From: Scandinavium ludwigii_A
GTDB lineage: Bacteria > Pseudomonadota > Gammaproteobacteria > Enterobacterales > Enterobacteriaceae
Assembly: GCA_050516505.1 (NCBI GenBank)
Contig: CP191518.1
Span: forward strand, 3,472,001-3,536,000
Direction: 5' to 3'
Length of the DNA: 64,000 nt
Under the pieces are notes generated by a model. That model had not been told where the DNA came from, ran no database searches, and saw nothing but the letters and a program-made list of their open reading frames with translations. The translations under genes were made by a program, and so were the position numbers. Below are positions 15,221-23,695 of the stretch, piece by piece; the first letter of the stretch is position 1, and the number at the start of each line of letters is the position of its first letter.

Positions 15221-17095
15221 TTAAGAAACCAGTAACTGGTTCATTCGTTTGATAAACAGGTTTGGATCTTCCAGCGTGCCGCGCTCAGCAAACAGCGCCT
15301 GATCCAGCAGCAGTTCAACCCATTCGCCAAACTTGCCGTCATCCTGGGTATCCGCCGCACGTTTCACCAACGCGTGATCCGGGTTCAGTTCAAAGATGTA
15401 CTTCACTTCCGGTACGCTCTGGCCCGCCGCTGCGAACAGTTTCGCCATCTGAGTGCTCATTTCGTCCGCTTCGGTGGTGACAATCGCCGGGGTATCAGTC
15501 AGGCGATGCGTCAGACGTACCTCTTTCACGCGCTCACCCAGCAGGGTTTTCACGCGATCAACGAACGGCTCCAGCGCTTTTTCGGCTTCTTTGGTGCTGT
15601 CATCCACGTCGTCTGTCAGCTTATCCAGCGACTCGTCGGCTTTTGCCACCGACTGGAACGCTTTGCCGTCAAACTCGGTCAGGTAGCTCATCATCCATTC
15701 GTCGATACGATCGGACAACAGCAGCACTTCGATGCCTTTCTTACGCAGCAGTTCCAGATGCGGGCTGCTCTTCGCTGCGGCGTAGCTGTCAGCGGTGATG
15801 TAATAAATCTTCTCCTGCCCTTCTTTCATGCGGGAGACGTACTCTTCCAGCGACACAGTCTGCTCAGAAGAATCGGTATGGGTGGAGGCAAAGCGCAACA
15901 GTTTGGCGATGGTCTGCTGGTTGGCGTTATCTTCCGCCGGGCCTTCTTTCAGCACTAAGCCGAACTGTTTCCAGAAGGTCTGGTATTTTTCCGCGTCGTC
16001 TTTCGCCAGTTTCTCCAGCATCTGCAGTGCACGTTTGCTCAGGGCAGCGCGCAGATTGCGGGTAACCGTGCTGTCTTGCAAAATTTCACGGGATACGTTC
16101 AGCGGCAGATCGTTGGAATCAATCAGGCCACGGATAAAGCGCAGGTAGTTCGGCATGAACTGCTCGGCTTCATCCATGATGAACACGCGCTGCACGTACA
16201 GTTTCAGGCCGTGCTTGTGGTCACGGTTCCACATATCCCACGGCGCCTGCGCCGGAATGTACAGCAGGCTGGTGTATTCCTGTTTACCTTCCACGCGGTT
16301 GTGGCTCCAGGCCAGCGGGTCAGTAAAATCGTGGGCGATGTGCTTGTAGAATTCGTTGTATTCGTCGTCTTTAATTTCCGACTTGTTGCGTGTCCACAGC
16401 GCCTGGGCTTTGTTGATTTTTTCCCATGACACGACGGTTTCGCCGTCAACGTCTTCCGTTTTTTCAATCTCAACCGGCAGTGCGATATGGTCAGAATATT
16501 TGCTGATAATCGAGCGTACGCGCCAGTCGTTGAGGAAATCGTCTTCACCTTCGCGCAGATGCAGCGTGATTTCAGTTCCGCGATCGGCTTTGGTAATGTC
16601 GGCCACGGTGTATTCACCTTCGCCCTCGGATTCCCAGAACACGCCGTTCTCAGCGCTGTCGCCTGCCGCACGGGTGCGCACGGTGACTTTATCCGCCACA
16701 ATGAATGCCGAGTAGAAGCCTACGCCGAACTGACCGATCAGCTGGCTGTCTTTCGCCTGATCGGAGCCCATGGATTGCAGGAAGGCTTTAGTGCCGGATT
16801 TGGCGATGGTACCGAGGTGATCGACCACATCGTCGCGGTTCATACCAATGCCGTTATCGGCGATGGTCAGGGTGCGTTTTTCCTGATCGAACGAAACGCG
16901 CACGCGCAGTTCGCCGTCACCTTCGTACAGGGAGGCGTCAGACAGCGCGCGGAAACGCAGCTTATCCGCCGCATCGGAGGCGTTGGAAATCAGCTCGCGC
17001 AGGAAAATTTCTTTATTGGAGTAGAGCGAGTGGATCATCAGGTGCAGAAGCTGTTTTACTTCTGACTGGAAACCGCGAGTTTCTTGTCCTTTCAT
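15221..17095 (-). CDS. htpG: HtpG, bacterial Hsp90 chaperone
   Basis: The 624-residue ATP-dependent chaperone matches E. coli HtpG in length. The GHKL ATPase domain shows LRELISNASDAADKLR (catalytic Glu/Asn), DNGIGM, GTIAKSGTKAFL and GQFGVGFYSAF. The middle domain has YVQRVFIMDEAEQFMPNYLRF and NVSREILQ. I chose ATG 17095 for the MKGQETRGFQSE start, preceded by GAGGAATTTT; the ATG at 17116 is less likely. A sigma-32 promoter lies upstream, so heat-shock induction is expected. Confidence 0.97.
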   Translation of the reverse strand: MKGQETRGFQSEVKQLLHLMIHSLYSNKEIFLRELISNASDAADKLRFRALSDASLYEGDGELRVRVSFDQEKRTLTIADNGIGMNRDDVVDHLGTIAKSGTKAFLQSMGSDQAKDSQLIGQFGVGFYSAFIVADKVTVRTRAAGDSAENGVFWESEGEGEYTVADITKADRGTEITLHLREGEDDFLNDWRVRSIISKYSDHIALPVEIEKTEDVDGETVVSWEKINKAQALWTRNKSEIKDDEYNEFYKHIAHDFTDPLAWSHNRVEGKQEYTSLLYIPAQAPWDMWNRDHKHGLKLYVQRVFIMDEAEQFMPNYLRFIRGLIDSNDLPLNVSREILQDSTVTRNLRAALSKRALQMLEKLAKDDAEKYQTFWKQFGLVLKEGPAEDNANQQTIAKLLRFASTHTDSSEQTVSLEEYVSRMKEGQEKIYYITADSYAAAKSSPHLELLRKKGIEVLLLSDRIDEWMMSYLTEFDGKAFQSVAKADESLDKLTDDVDDSTKEAEKALEPFVDRVKTLLGERVKEVRLTHRLTDTPAIVTTEADEMSTQMAKLFAAAGQSVPEVKYIFELNPDHALVKRAADTQDDGKFGEWVELLLDQALFAERGTLEDPNLFIKRMNQLLVS

Positions 17096-17145
17096 CGGAA
17101 AATTCCTCAATGCCAATTAAATAGAATAAAAAAGCGTTGAGGGGG

Positions 17146-17174
17146 AGATGGGGCTGAGGGCGGAACTTTTCAAG
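17146..17174 (-). promoter_or_regulatory. Sigma-32 promoter of htpG
   Basis: On the minus strand CTTGAAA (17174-17168) is separated by 14 bases from CCCCATCT (17153-17146). Both boxes and the spacing match the RpoH consensus. It sits between the recR stop and the htpG start. Confidence 0.9.
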
Positions 17175-17203
17175 CGGGAGAACGCGATTGTCCTCCCGAT
17201 TGG

Positions 17204-17809
17204 TTAAAAACGAATCTTGTGGCGACCGGCAAGGGAGTGCGACAGCGTGGTGCCATCGACCATTTCCAGTTCGCCGCCAACCGGCACGCCGTGCGCGATA
17301 CGGCTGGCGTCTACGCCATATTGCCCGCAAAGTTCAGCGATGTAGTTGGCGGTCGCCTCCCCTTCCACCGTCGGGTTGGTGGCGAGGATCACTTCTTTCA
17401 TCTGTTCGCTGCTCAAACGCTCTTCAAGTCTGTCGAGGCCGATGTCGTCCGGGCCGATGCCGTCGAGCGGAGACAAATGGCCCATCAGCACGAAGTAACG
17501 CCCGGAGAACTGCCCGGTTTGTTCGATGGCGTAGATGTCCGCCGGACTTTCGACCACGCAAAGCTGACCGTTTTCCTGACGACGCGGGTTCGAGCAAATG
17601 TTACATACGTCCTGTTCGGTGAAAGTCCGGCAATCGGCACAGTGACCGATTTCAGACATTGCCCGAGTCAGCGCCTGCGCCAGGCGCATTCCACCGCTAC
17701 GATCGCGTTGTAACAAGGTAAACGCCATGCGTTGGGCAGACTTCGGACCCACGCCAGGCAGGCAGCGGAGGGATTCCATAAGGGCGGTAAGTAAAGGACT
17801 GGTTTGCAT
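17204..17809 (-). CDS. recR: RecR, recombination mediator
   Basis: The 201-residue RecFOR component helps load RecA at gaps. It has an N-terminal helix-hairpin-helix (LRCLPGVGPKSAQRMAFTLLQRD), a four-cysteine zinc finger (HCADCRTFTEQDVCNICSNPRR, residues 57-78) and a TOPRIM domain (LCVVESPADIYAIEQTG). The C-terminal Walker B-like segment is intact. In E. coli recR overlaps ybaB in one operon with dnaX; here about 2.8 kb of other genes separates them. recR must therefore use its own promoter or read-through from the hydrolase gene. Confidence 0.97.
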   Translation of the reverse strand: MQTSPLLTALMESLRCLPGVGPKSAQRMAFTLLQRDRSGGMRLAQALTRAMSEIGHCADCRTFTEQDVCNICSNPRRQENGQLCVVESPADIYAIEQTGQFSGRYFVLMGHLSPLDGIGPDDIGLDRLEERLSSEQMKEVILATNPTVEGEATANYIAELCGQYGVDASRIAHGVPVGGELEMVDGTTLSHSLAGRHKIRF

Positions 17810-17865
17810 CGCTCAGACTTCTAAAAAAAGAGTGGGCCATAGCCTAACATTAGCCCCAGCGACGG

Positions 17866-17910
17866 GTATAGAAAAAGATACGCCTCTGCGTGATCGCTCG
17901 CGCAGAGGCG
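17866..17910 (-). terminator. Terminator of the YcaC-like hydrolase gene
   Basis: CGCCTCTGCG (17881-17890) pairs with CGCAGAGGCG (17901-17910), a perfect 10-bp stem. On the minus strand it is followed by TATCTTTTTC. It lies 5 bases after the hydrolase stop and upstream of recR. Confidence 0.85.
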
Positions 17911-17915
17911 ATGAC

Positions 17916-18593
17916 TCAGACGCGCTGCGAATCCAGCGTTTCCTGATTCGTCACGACGTCCTGCGCCTTCTGATAGCTTTCCATCAACAGCGGATATTCG
18001 GTGAACACACCTGACCACAGGTTGGCCCATTCCATCGCGTCATCACGGTTCCAGGTATGCTGAATTTCCGCGGTGACCGCCGCCATATCCAGCGGAACCA
18101 CACCCGCCTGCATCACCCGCGCCAGGCTGATTTCCTGGGCCATTTTGGAATAGGTCCCGGACGCATCAATCACGGCGAAGACTTTAAAGCCGTCTGCCAC
18201 CGCGCTTATCGCCGGGAACGCCATGCATACGCTGGTGACGGTCCCGGCGATAATCAGGGTGCTACGGCCGGTCGCTTTCACCGCCGCCACAAACTCCGGG
18301 TTATCCCAGGCGTTGATTTCGCCTTTGCGCGGCACGTACTGGGCATGCGGGGCATATTGGTGAATTTCCGGGATCAGCGGTCCGTTTGGACCTTGCGGCA
18401 CGGACGCGGTGGTGATGACCGGGATCTTCGCCAGCGTCGCCATTTTGGCAAGCACTGTGGCGTGAGTGCGCAGCGTGGTCATCGGCATATCGTGGACCAA
18501 TTGGAACAGGCCGCTCTGGTGATCGATAAGCAGGAGTACCGCATCGTTCGGATCGATCATTGGCTTTTGGCCATTAAAGTTTGCTGGGGTCAT
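17916..18593 (-). CDS. YcaC-family isochorismatase-like hydrolase
   Basis: The 225-residue cysteine hydrolase is clearly homologous to E. coli YcaC. The catalytic triad candidates are Asp24 (LLIDHQSGLF), Lys90 in RKGEINAWDN, and Cys123 in GTVTSVCMAFPA; VIDASGTYSKM is also conserved. The substrate of YcaC proteins is unknown. I chose ATG 18593, nine bases after GGAG, over ATG 18608, which lacks a ribosome site. The gene follows a pirin gene on the same strand, with a hairpin terminator between them. Their pairing with a divergent LysR gene suggests a small stress or aromatic-compound response unit, which is inference. Confidence 0.85.
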   Translation of the reverse strand: MTPANFNGQKPMIDPNDAVLLLIDHQSGLFQLVHDMPMTTLRTHATVLAKMATLAKIPVITTASVPQGPNGPLIPEIHQYAPHAQYVPRKGEINAWDNPEFVAAVKATGRSTLIIAGTVTSVCMAFPAISAVADGFKVFAVIDASGTYSKMAQEISLARVMQAGVVPLDMAAVTAEIQHTWNRDDAMEWANLWSGVFTEYPLLMESYQKAQDVVTNQETLDSQRV

Positions 18594-18617
18594 GATTGTG
18601 TTCTCCATCTGATTAAA

Positions 18618-18646
18618 AATAAACGGCTACCCGACCGGTAGCCGTT
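18618..18646 (-). terminator. Terminator after the pirin gene
   Basis: AACGGCTACC (18622-18631) / GGTAGCCGTT (18637-18646), a perfect 10-bp stem. On the minus strand it is followed by TATTTTTAATC. It lies between pirin and the hydrolase, so it may act as an attenuator inside the pair. Confidence 0.85.
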
Positions 18647-18651
18647 AACAT

Positions 18652-19521
18652 TTACTCGGCCTGCTGGCCGAATCGTCCTTGGTTGAAATCGTCGATTGCC
18701 TGGTTGATTTCTTCACGGGTGTTCATCACGAACGGGCCATAACCCACTACCGGCTCATTCAGCGGTTCACCGCTCAGCACCAGTACCGTGGCGTCGTTGT
18801 TGGATTCAAGCGTTACGCTTTCACCTTTCGCATCCAGCACGACCAGCTGTGCTTCCCGCGCAATTTCCTCGCCATTCACCTGCACCGTGCCTTTCAGCAC
18901 CACCAGCGCGGTGTTCCAGCCATCCGGTAGCGTCAACGTGGTGGTGCTGTGGGCGTTGAGACGCAAATCGAGAATGCGCATCGGTGAGAAGGTTTTCGCC
19001 GGGCCTTTATACCCGTCCAGTTCACCGGCAATCACCCGTGCCAGACCGGCGTTATCCGGCAACGCCACCTGCGGAATATCGCCGTCGGTTATCGACTGAT
19101 ACGCCGCGGGCGTGGATTTATCCTTCGCCGGAAGGTTCACCCACAACTGGACCATTTCCAGCGAACCGCCCTTCTCACTGAAGGCCGGAGAGTGAAACTC
19201 TTCATGCAAAATGCCGCTCCCGGCTGTCATCCACTGCACGTCGCCTGGGCCAATCACCCCGCCGCTGCCGGTGGAATCGCGGTGCGCCACTTCGCCTTTG
19301 TAGACGATAGTGACCGTTTCAAAACCGCGATGCGGGTGGACATCTACGCCGCGCTGGCCTTTGTTACTCGGTTTAAATTCTGCCGGGCCCGCGTAATCCA
19401 GCAGCAGGAACGGGCTAAGCTGTTTGGCAAATTTTGCGTAGGAGAACAGGGAACGCACCGGGAACCCGTCACCCACCCAGTGGGACTGTGGGGCGGAGTA
19501 CACACCTAAAATTGATTTCAT
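18652..19521 (-). CDS. Pirin family protein (bicupin)
   Basis: This 289-residue protein has the pirin N-terminal cupin. The metal ligands are visible as HPHRGFETVTIV (two His near residue 60) and GSGILHEEFHS (His and Glu near residue 105), together with GDVQWMTAGSG. The C-terminal pirin domain follows. Some bacterial pirins are quercetin dioxygenases; the substrate here is unknown. I chose ATG 19521, preceded by GGAGCTTACG, rather than the longer frame reaching 19623, which overlaps the regulator gene. It is divergent from a LysR regulator 107 bases away, a likely regulatory pair. Confidence 0.88.
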   Translation of the reverse strand: MKSILGVYSAPQSHWVGDGFPVRSLFSYAKFAKQLSPFLLLDYAGPAEFKPSNKGQRGVDVHPHRGFETVTIVYKGEVAHRDSTGSGGVIGPGDVQWMTAGSGILHEEFHSPAFSEKGGSLEMVQLWVNLPAKDKSTPAAYQSITDGDIPQVALPDNAGLARVIAGELDGYKGPAKTFSPMRILDLRLNAHSTTTLTLPDGWNTALVVLKGTVQVNGEEIAREAQLVVLDAKGESVTLESNNDATVLVLSGEPLNEPVVGYGPFVMNTREEINQAIDDFNQGRFGQQAE

Positions 19522-19522
19522 C

Positions 19523-19562
19523 GTAAGCTCCATTGCTCTTGTTGCGATGGGATAAAGCTTAC
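19523..19562. promoter_or_regulatory. Divergent pirin/lysR control region with inverted repeat
   Basis: GTAAGCT (19523-19529) and AGCTTAC (19556-19562) form a 7-bp inverted repeat just upstream of the pirin start, in the gap shared with the LysR gene. It is a possible LysR-type operator, with no independent support. Confidence 0.35.
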
Positions 19563-19628
19563 TCACAAGACAGTGACTGCGGTAGACTGAAAAAATGAAC
19601 TCAGTGTTCCATATACAGGACAATGAAA

Positions 19629-20534
19629 ATGCAGGACCTCAACGATCTGTGGTATTTCGTGCAGGTGGTGGATAACGGCGGATTTTCCCCGGCCAGCCGG
19701 GTGATTGGCATTCCGAAATCACGCCTGAGCCGCAGGATTGCGCTGCTCGAAGAACGGCTGGAAACGCGGCTTATCCAGCGATCAACGCGCAGTTTTACGG
19801 TGACCGAAGCCGGGCAGATTTTCTATCGCCATTGCAAAGCGATGATGATTGAGGCCGAGGCCGCGCAGGAGGCGATTGATTCGCTGCGTGCCGAGCCGCG
19901 CGGCGTCATCCGCCTGACCTGTCCGATTACGTTATTGCACGTGCACATCGGCGAGATGCTGGCGCAGTTTATGGTGCGTTTTCCTCACGTCACGGTGCTG
20001 CTTGAAGAAACTAACCGTCAGGTGGATGTCCTGCACGAAAACGTCGATATTGCCATTCGTGTGCGCCCGCTTCCGCTGGAAGACAGCGATCTGGTGATGC
20101 GCAAGCTGGCCGACAGAAGTATGTGTCTGGTCGCAAGCCCGGCGCTGGTGGCGCAGTTTGGCACGCCGGAATCGCCCGCGGATCTCCAGCCCTGGCCGAG
20201 CCTCGCCTTAAGCAAGCCGCAGCAGGTTTACCGCTGGTGTTTGTACGGGCCGGATAACCAGGACGTTACCCTGCATCACACACCGCGGTATATCACCACC
20301 GATATGATTGCCTTGCGCAGTGCGGCACTGGCCGGGGTTGGCATTGTGCAGCTGCCACGGCTGATGCTGAAAGAGCAGATTGCAGCAGGAACACTGGTGC
20401 ATTTGTTACCCGAGTGGCGAACGCGACGCGAAATCATCCACGCGGTTTTCCCTTCACGACGAGGGCAGCTTCCGGCGGTGCGGGCGTTAATTGATTTTCT
20501 GGCAGAGAGTTATGCGGGGTTTGACGAGGAGTAG
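19629..20534 (+). CDS. LysR-family transcriptional regulator
   Basis: The 301-residue regulator has an N-terminal winged helix (LNDLWYFVQVVDNGGFSPASRVIGIPKSRLSRRIALLEERL) and a periplasmic-binding-like effector domain from about residue 90. It resembles the DmlR/PtxR-like subgroup; the effector is unknown. I chose the ATG at 19629, eight bases after AGGA, rather than the one at 19623 (two bases). It lies divergent to the pirin gene and convergent with ybaB, so the pirin-hydrolase genes are its probable targets by the usual LysR arrangement. Confidence 0.85.
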   Translation: MQDLNDLWYFVQVVDNGGFSPASRVIGIPKSRLSRRIALLEERLETRLIQRSTRSFTVTEAGQIFYRHCKAMMIEAEAAQEAIDSLRAEPRGVIRLTCPITLLHVHIGEMLAQFMVRFPHVTVLLEETNRQVDVLHENVDIAIRVRPLPLEDSDLVMRKLADRSMCLVASPALVAQFGTPESPADLQPWPSLALSKPQQVYRWCLYGPDNQDVTLHHTPRYITTDMIALRSAALAGVGIVQLPRLMLKEQIAAGTLVHLLPEWRTRREIIHAVFPSRRGQLPAVRALIDFLAESYAGFDEE

Positions 20535-20536
20535 CT

Positions 20537-20568
20537 AAAAAAGAACACCCTCTCCGGAGAGAGGGTGT
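20537..20568 (-). terminator. ybaB terminator (shared with the LysR gene)
   Basis: ACACCCTCTC (20545-20554) / GAGAGGGTGT (20559-20568) form a perfect 10-bp stem with loop CGGA. On the minus strand TTCTTTTTTAGC follows, a textbook intrinsic terminator 10 bases after the ybaB stop. Its core also resembles the dispersed CCCTCTCC family. Confidence 0.88.
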
Positions 20569-20577
20569 GGGATGACA

Positions 20578-20910
20578 TTAGAACGGCATTTTAAAGCCTG
20601 GTGGCAGCTGCATTCCTGAGGAAACACCGGCCATTTTCTCTTTCTGGGTTTCTTCGATACGGCGTGCAGCGTCGTTGAACGCGGCAGCAACCAAATCTTC
20701 CAGCATATCTTTGTCATCTTCGAGCAGACTTGGGTCGATCTCAACGCGACGGCAGTTGTGCGCGCCGTTGATGGTGACCTTTACCAGGCCCGCACCAGAC
20801 TCACCGGTCACTTCCAGTTGAGCGATTTCTTCCTGCGCTTTCTGCATTTTTTCTTGCATCTGCTGGGCCTGTTTCATCAGGTTACCCAGACCGCCTTTTC
20901 CACCAAACAT
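20578..20910 (-). CDS. ybaB: YbaB/EbfC family nucleoid-associated protein
   Basis: This 110-residue DNA-binding protein is almost identical in pattern to E. coli YbaB. A long N-terminal helix (LMKQAQQMQEKMQKAQEEIAQLEVTGESGAGLV) leads into the conserved TINGAHNCRRVEIDPSLL strand region and FNDAARRIEETQKEKM. It forms tweezer-like dimers that bind DNA. It lies 55 bases downstream of dnaX on the same strand, as in E. coli. Unlike E. coli, it is followed by a strong terminator rather than by recR. Confidence 0.95.
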   Translation of the reverse strand: MFGGKGGLGNLMKQAQQMQEKMQKAQEEIAQLEVTGESGAGLVKVTINGAHNCRRVEIDPSLLEDDKDMLEDLVAAAFNDAARRIEETQKEKMAGVSSGMQLPPGFKMPF

Positions 20911-20965
20911 AGGCTTATCTCTCAGTCAGTCATGTTAAAGGTAAAACCGTAAGCCGGGCTTACAG

Positions 20966-22900
20966 TCAAATGGGTCGAATACTGTCTTCATCCAAATCCG
21001 CATCGAAGAAACGACGCAGGGTTTGAATGTTGTTATCGGCAACGATCGCCTCGCGTGCCTGCGCGAGCTTTTCTTCATAAATGGCCTGACGCCACTCCAG
21101 CGGCGTACGCACCGCAGGATTATCATCTTCAACGATGGTCAGTTCAACCGGCGCGCCAGTTAATTCGCTCATCGCCTCGGTCAGAACCTTTAACGCTCCG
21201 CCGTTATTCAGATGACGCTGAGAAGGACGGAGGTGCAGACAGACGCTGTTCCCGTTCTGCTCTTTCCACGCATTCAGCGCAACCTGTTCTACCAGTTTAG
21301 GCAATTTCAGCTGACTTACTTCCGCCGCCCAGCCGTCGCGCTCTACGGCTTCAACCGCAAGTTTGGCGGCGAGCTCTGGCGTTTTCTCATGCTCCAGCGC
21401 TTTCTTCAGCGCCTTCGGCGTGGCGACCTCTTCCTTCACCACTTCGGTGAGGGTGGTCGCTTTCCAGCGATAGGCTTCTTTTTTCTGCGGACGCTGTTCT
21501 TCCGACGCCGTTGGAGACGGACGCGCCTGAACGCGTTCCGTGACCGAGGCCAGTCTCTCCAGCGCAGCATTGTTCACCGGCCGCGCGCGGGATGCGGCTG
21601 CCGGTTCACTCTTTTTTGCTTTGGGTGCTCCCTGAGCGCGTTGCAATTGGCTGCGGGCCGCCAGCACCTGGCTGGTGGAATCCGGTAGCGTTTCGCTTTG
21701 ATACGCAGGCGCGGCTGGCGCTTGCTGAGGTGCAACCTGCGTCGGGTGCATCACCGCCGTTGGCGCGACGGGGGCAAAAGACTGCGGTTGAACGTCCGGC
21801 TCCGGCAACGGCTGGCGCGGATGGAAAGCCAGCGCGCGCAGCAGGGTCATTTCGACCCCCATCCGGCGGTCCGGCGCATACGGCAGCTCTTTGCGGCCGA
21901 TCAGCAGCGTCTGATAATACAGTTGAATATCGGCGGGCGGCACGGTTCGCGCCAGCTCGCGCATCCGGTGTTCTACCGGTGCCATGTCGCTGCCGAGGGC
22001 CGACGGCGACAGCTGCACCATCGCAATGCGGTGCAGCAGGCTTTGCATTTCGACCAGCAGCGCTTCCCATTCGATACCGCGAGACGCGGCCTCGTGGATA
22101 AGCGCCATCACCTGCTCACCGTTTGCCCCGACCAGCGCTTCAATCAGCGACAGCGCCTGATCGTCGTCGAGCGTACCGAGCATGGTGCTTACGCTGGCGG
22201 CGGTCAGTTGTCCGTCACCGCTGGCAATCGCCTGATCGGTAAGGCTCAGCGCGTCACGCAGGCTGCCATCGGCCGCGCGGGCCAACAGTTGCAAGGCGCG
22301 CGTTTCGGAAACAATGTTCTCTTCGCCGAGAATATGTTCCAGCTGATGACGAATCTGATCGACATCGAGCGCCTTCAGATGGAATTGCAGGCAGCGGGAA
22401 AGAATGGTCACCGGTAGCTTTTGCGGATCGGTGGTCGCCAGCAGGAATTTTACGTGCGATGGCGGCTCTTCCAGCGTTTTTAACAGCGCGTTAAAGCTGT
22501 GACGCGAGAGCATATGCACTTCATCGATCAGATAGACCTTGAAGCGACCGCGGGCCGGAGCGTACTGAACGTTATCCAGCAGGTCACGGGTATCTTCGAC
22601 TTTGGTGCGCGAGGCGGCATCGATCTCAATCAGATCGACGAAACGGCCCTGCTCGATTTCACGGCAATTATCACACACGCCGCACGGGGTGGCGGTGATG
22701 CCGCTTTCGCAGTTCAGCCCTTTAGCCAGCAGACGCGCGATAGAGGTTTTCCCTACGCCGCGGGTGCCGGAAAACAGATACGCATGGTGGATACGACCGG
22801 ACGCCAGGCCGTTCGCCAGTGCGGTCAGCACATGTTCCTGGCCGACGACGTCAGCAAAGGTTTGTGGTCGCCATTTTCGGGCTAAGACCTGATAACTCAT
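20966..22900 (-). CDS. dnaX: DnaX, DNA polymerase III tau (and gamma) subunit
   Basis: Tau here is 644 residues. The AAA+ clamp-loader domain shows Walker A GTRGVGKTS near residue 45, a four-cysteine zinc site (CESGITATPCGVCDNC, residues 64-79), DEVHMLS (Walker B), and sensor SRC. Domains IV-V at the C-terminus bind DnaB and the polymerase alpha subunit (ending FDADLDEDSIRPI). The start at 22900 gives MSYQVLARKWRPQTF; a further ATG at 22915 is unlikely. A -1 frameshift site yields gamma and is listed separately. Confidence 0.98.
   Translation of the reverse strand: MSYQVLARKWRPQTFADVVGQEHVLTALANGLASGRIHHAYLFSGTRGVGKTSIARLLAKGLNCESGITATPCGVCDNCREIEQGRFVDLIEIDAASRTKVEDTRDLLDNVQYAPARGRFKVYLIDEVHMLSRHSFNALLKTLEEPPSHVKFLLATTDPQKLPVTILSRCLQFHLKALDVDQIRHQLEHILGEENIVSETRALQLLARAADGSLRDALSLTDQAIASGDGQLTAASVSTMLGTLDDDQALSLIEALVGANGEQVMALIHEAASRGIEWEALLVEMQSLLHRIAMVQLSPSALGSDMAPVEHRMRELARTVPPADIQLYYQTLLIGRKELPYAPDRRMGVEMTLLRALAFHPRQPLPEPDVQPQSFAPVAPTAVMHPTQVAPQQAPAAPAYQSETLPDSTSQVLAARSQLQRAQGAPKAKKSEPAAASRARPVNNAALERLASVTERVQARPSPTASEEQRPQKKEAYRWKATTLTEVVKEEVATPKALKKALEHEKTPELAAKLAVEAVERDGWAAEVSQLKLPKLVEQVALNAWKEQNGNSVCLHLRPSQRHLNNGGALKVLTEAMSELTGAPVELTIVEDDNPAVRTPLEWRQAIYEEKLAQAREAIVADNNIQTLRRFFDADLDEDSIRPI
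21606..21619 (-). other. dnaX: Programmed -1 frameshift producing the gamma subunit
   Basis: On the minus strand codons 428-430 read GCA AAA AAG, giving the slippery heptamer AAAAAAG (21617-21611). After a -1 slip the next codons are GAG and TGA (21608-21606), so gamma would be 431 residues, the same as in E. coli. An internal AGGGAG lies about ten bases upstream, and an ACCGGC/GGCCGGT stem can form just downstream. Both stimulators known from E. coli are therefore present. Confidence 0.92.
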
Positions 22901-22949
22901 TGGCAGGCTCTGCAACGCTGGAAGGTGGAATTCTGGGGGGTAATGCTAA

Positions 22950-22978
22950 CACAACCTCACCCATTGGGCGAGGTTGTG
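22950..22978 (-). terminator. apt-dnaX intergenic hairpin
   Basis: CACAACCTC (22950-22958) pairs with GAGGTTGTG (22970-22978), with an inner CCC/GGG, 10 bases after the apt stop. There is no clear T-run, so it may be only a partial terminator or attenuator before dnaX. Confidence 0.45.
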
Positions 22979-22988
22979 GCATTCGGGA

Positions 22989-23540
22989 TCAATGTCCTGG
23001 GAAGGGTACCAGGCTGTAGCAGTTGATACCCTGATTTTCCAGGCGCTGTTCGCCGCCCAGATCGAACAGATTGATGATGAACGCGGCGTCAGTGACTTCA
23101 CCACCCAAACGACGGATCAGCTTCACAGTGGCTTCGATAGTCCCGCCGGTTGCCAGCAGATCGTCGACCACCAGCACTTTGTCACCCGGTTGGATGGCAT
23201 CAATGTGGATTTCCAGCTGATCGGTGCCGTATTCCAGCTCGTAGCTCTCAGCGATAGTTTCACGCGGCAATTTGCCCGGTTTACGTACCGGTACAAACCC
23301 TACGCCCAACGCCAGCGCGACCGGAGCACCAAACAGGAAGCCACGCGCCTCGGTACCCACCACTTTGGTGACACCCATGTTTTTAAAACGCTCGGTCAGC
23401 AGTTCAATGCTGAGCGCGTAGGCTTTCGGGTCTTCCAGCAAACTGGTGACATCGCGGAAAAGAATGCCAGGTTTCGGATAGTCCTGGATGCTTTTGATGC
23501 TGTTTTTCAGAAATTCAAGCTGCTGTGCAGTTGCGGTCAT
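22989..23540 (-). CDS. apt: Apt, adenine phosphoribosyltransferase
   Basis: The 183-residue enzyme makes AMP from adenine and PRPP in purine salvage. The PRPP-binding signature VLVVDDLLATGGTI is near residue 120. GILFRDVTSLLEDP, VVGTEARGFLFGAPVAL and VRKPGKLPRETIAESYELEYG are all standard. The start at 23540 gives MTATAQQLEFLKNSIKSI and the E. coli length. It is upstream of dnaX on the same strand; a hairpin separates them. Confidence 0.97.
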   Translation of the reverse strand: MTATAQQLEFLKNSIKSIQDYPKPGILFRDVTSLLEDPKAYALSIELLTERFKNMGVTKVVGTEARGFLFGAPVALALGVGFVPVRKPGKLPRETIAESYELEYGTDQLEIHIDAIQPGDKVLVVDDLLATGGTIEATVKLIRRLGGEVTDAAFIINLFDLGGEQRLENQGINCYSLVPFPGH

Positions 23541-23695
23541 AGGTGTATGCCTGATTAAAACGGTGTTACTCACAAGGCGCCTTTTATGCGGTATCAAGTT
23601 ACATTTGATTAACTTTTAACCCGCTGGGCCCGTGCTCGAAAACGCCAGAATGTACTGGCAGTCAAACAGAAATGCAATAACCATTACCAGCATTA

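Noticed and set aside
15374..15958. 194-codon plus-strand frame inside htpG
   Set aside because: Antisense shadow; HtpG is complete and conserved here.
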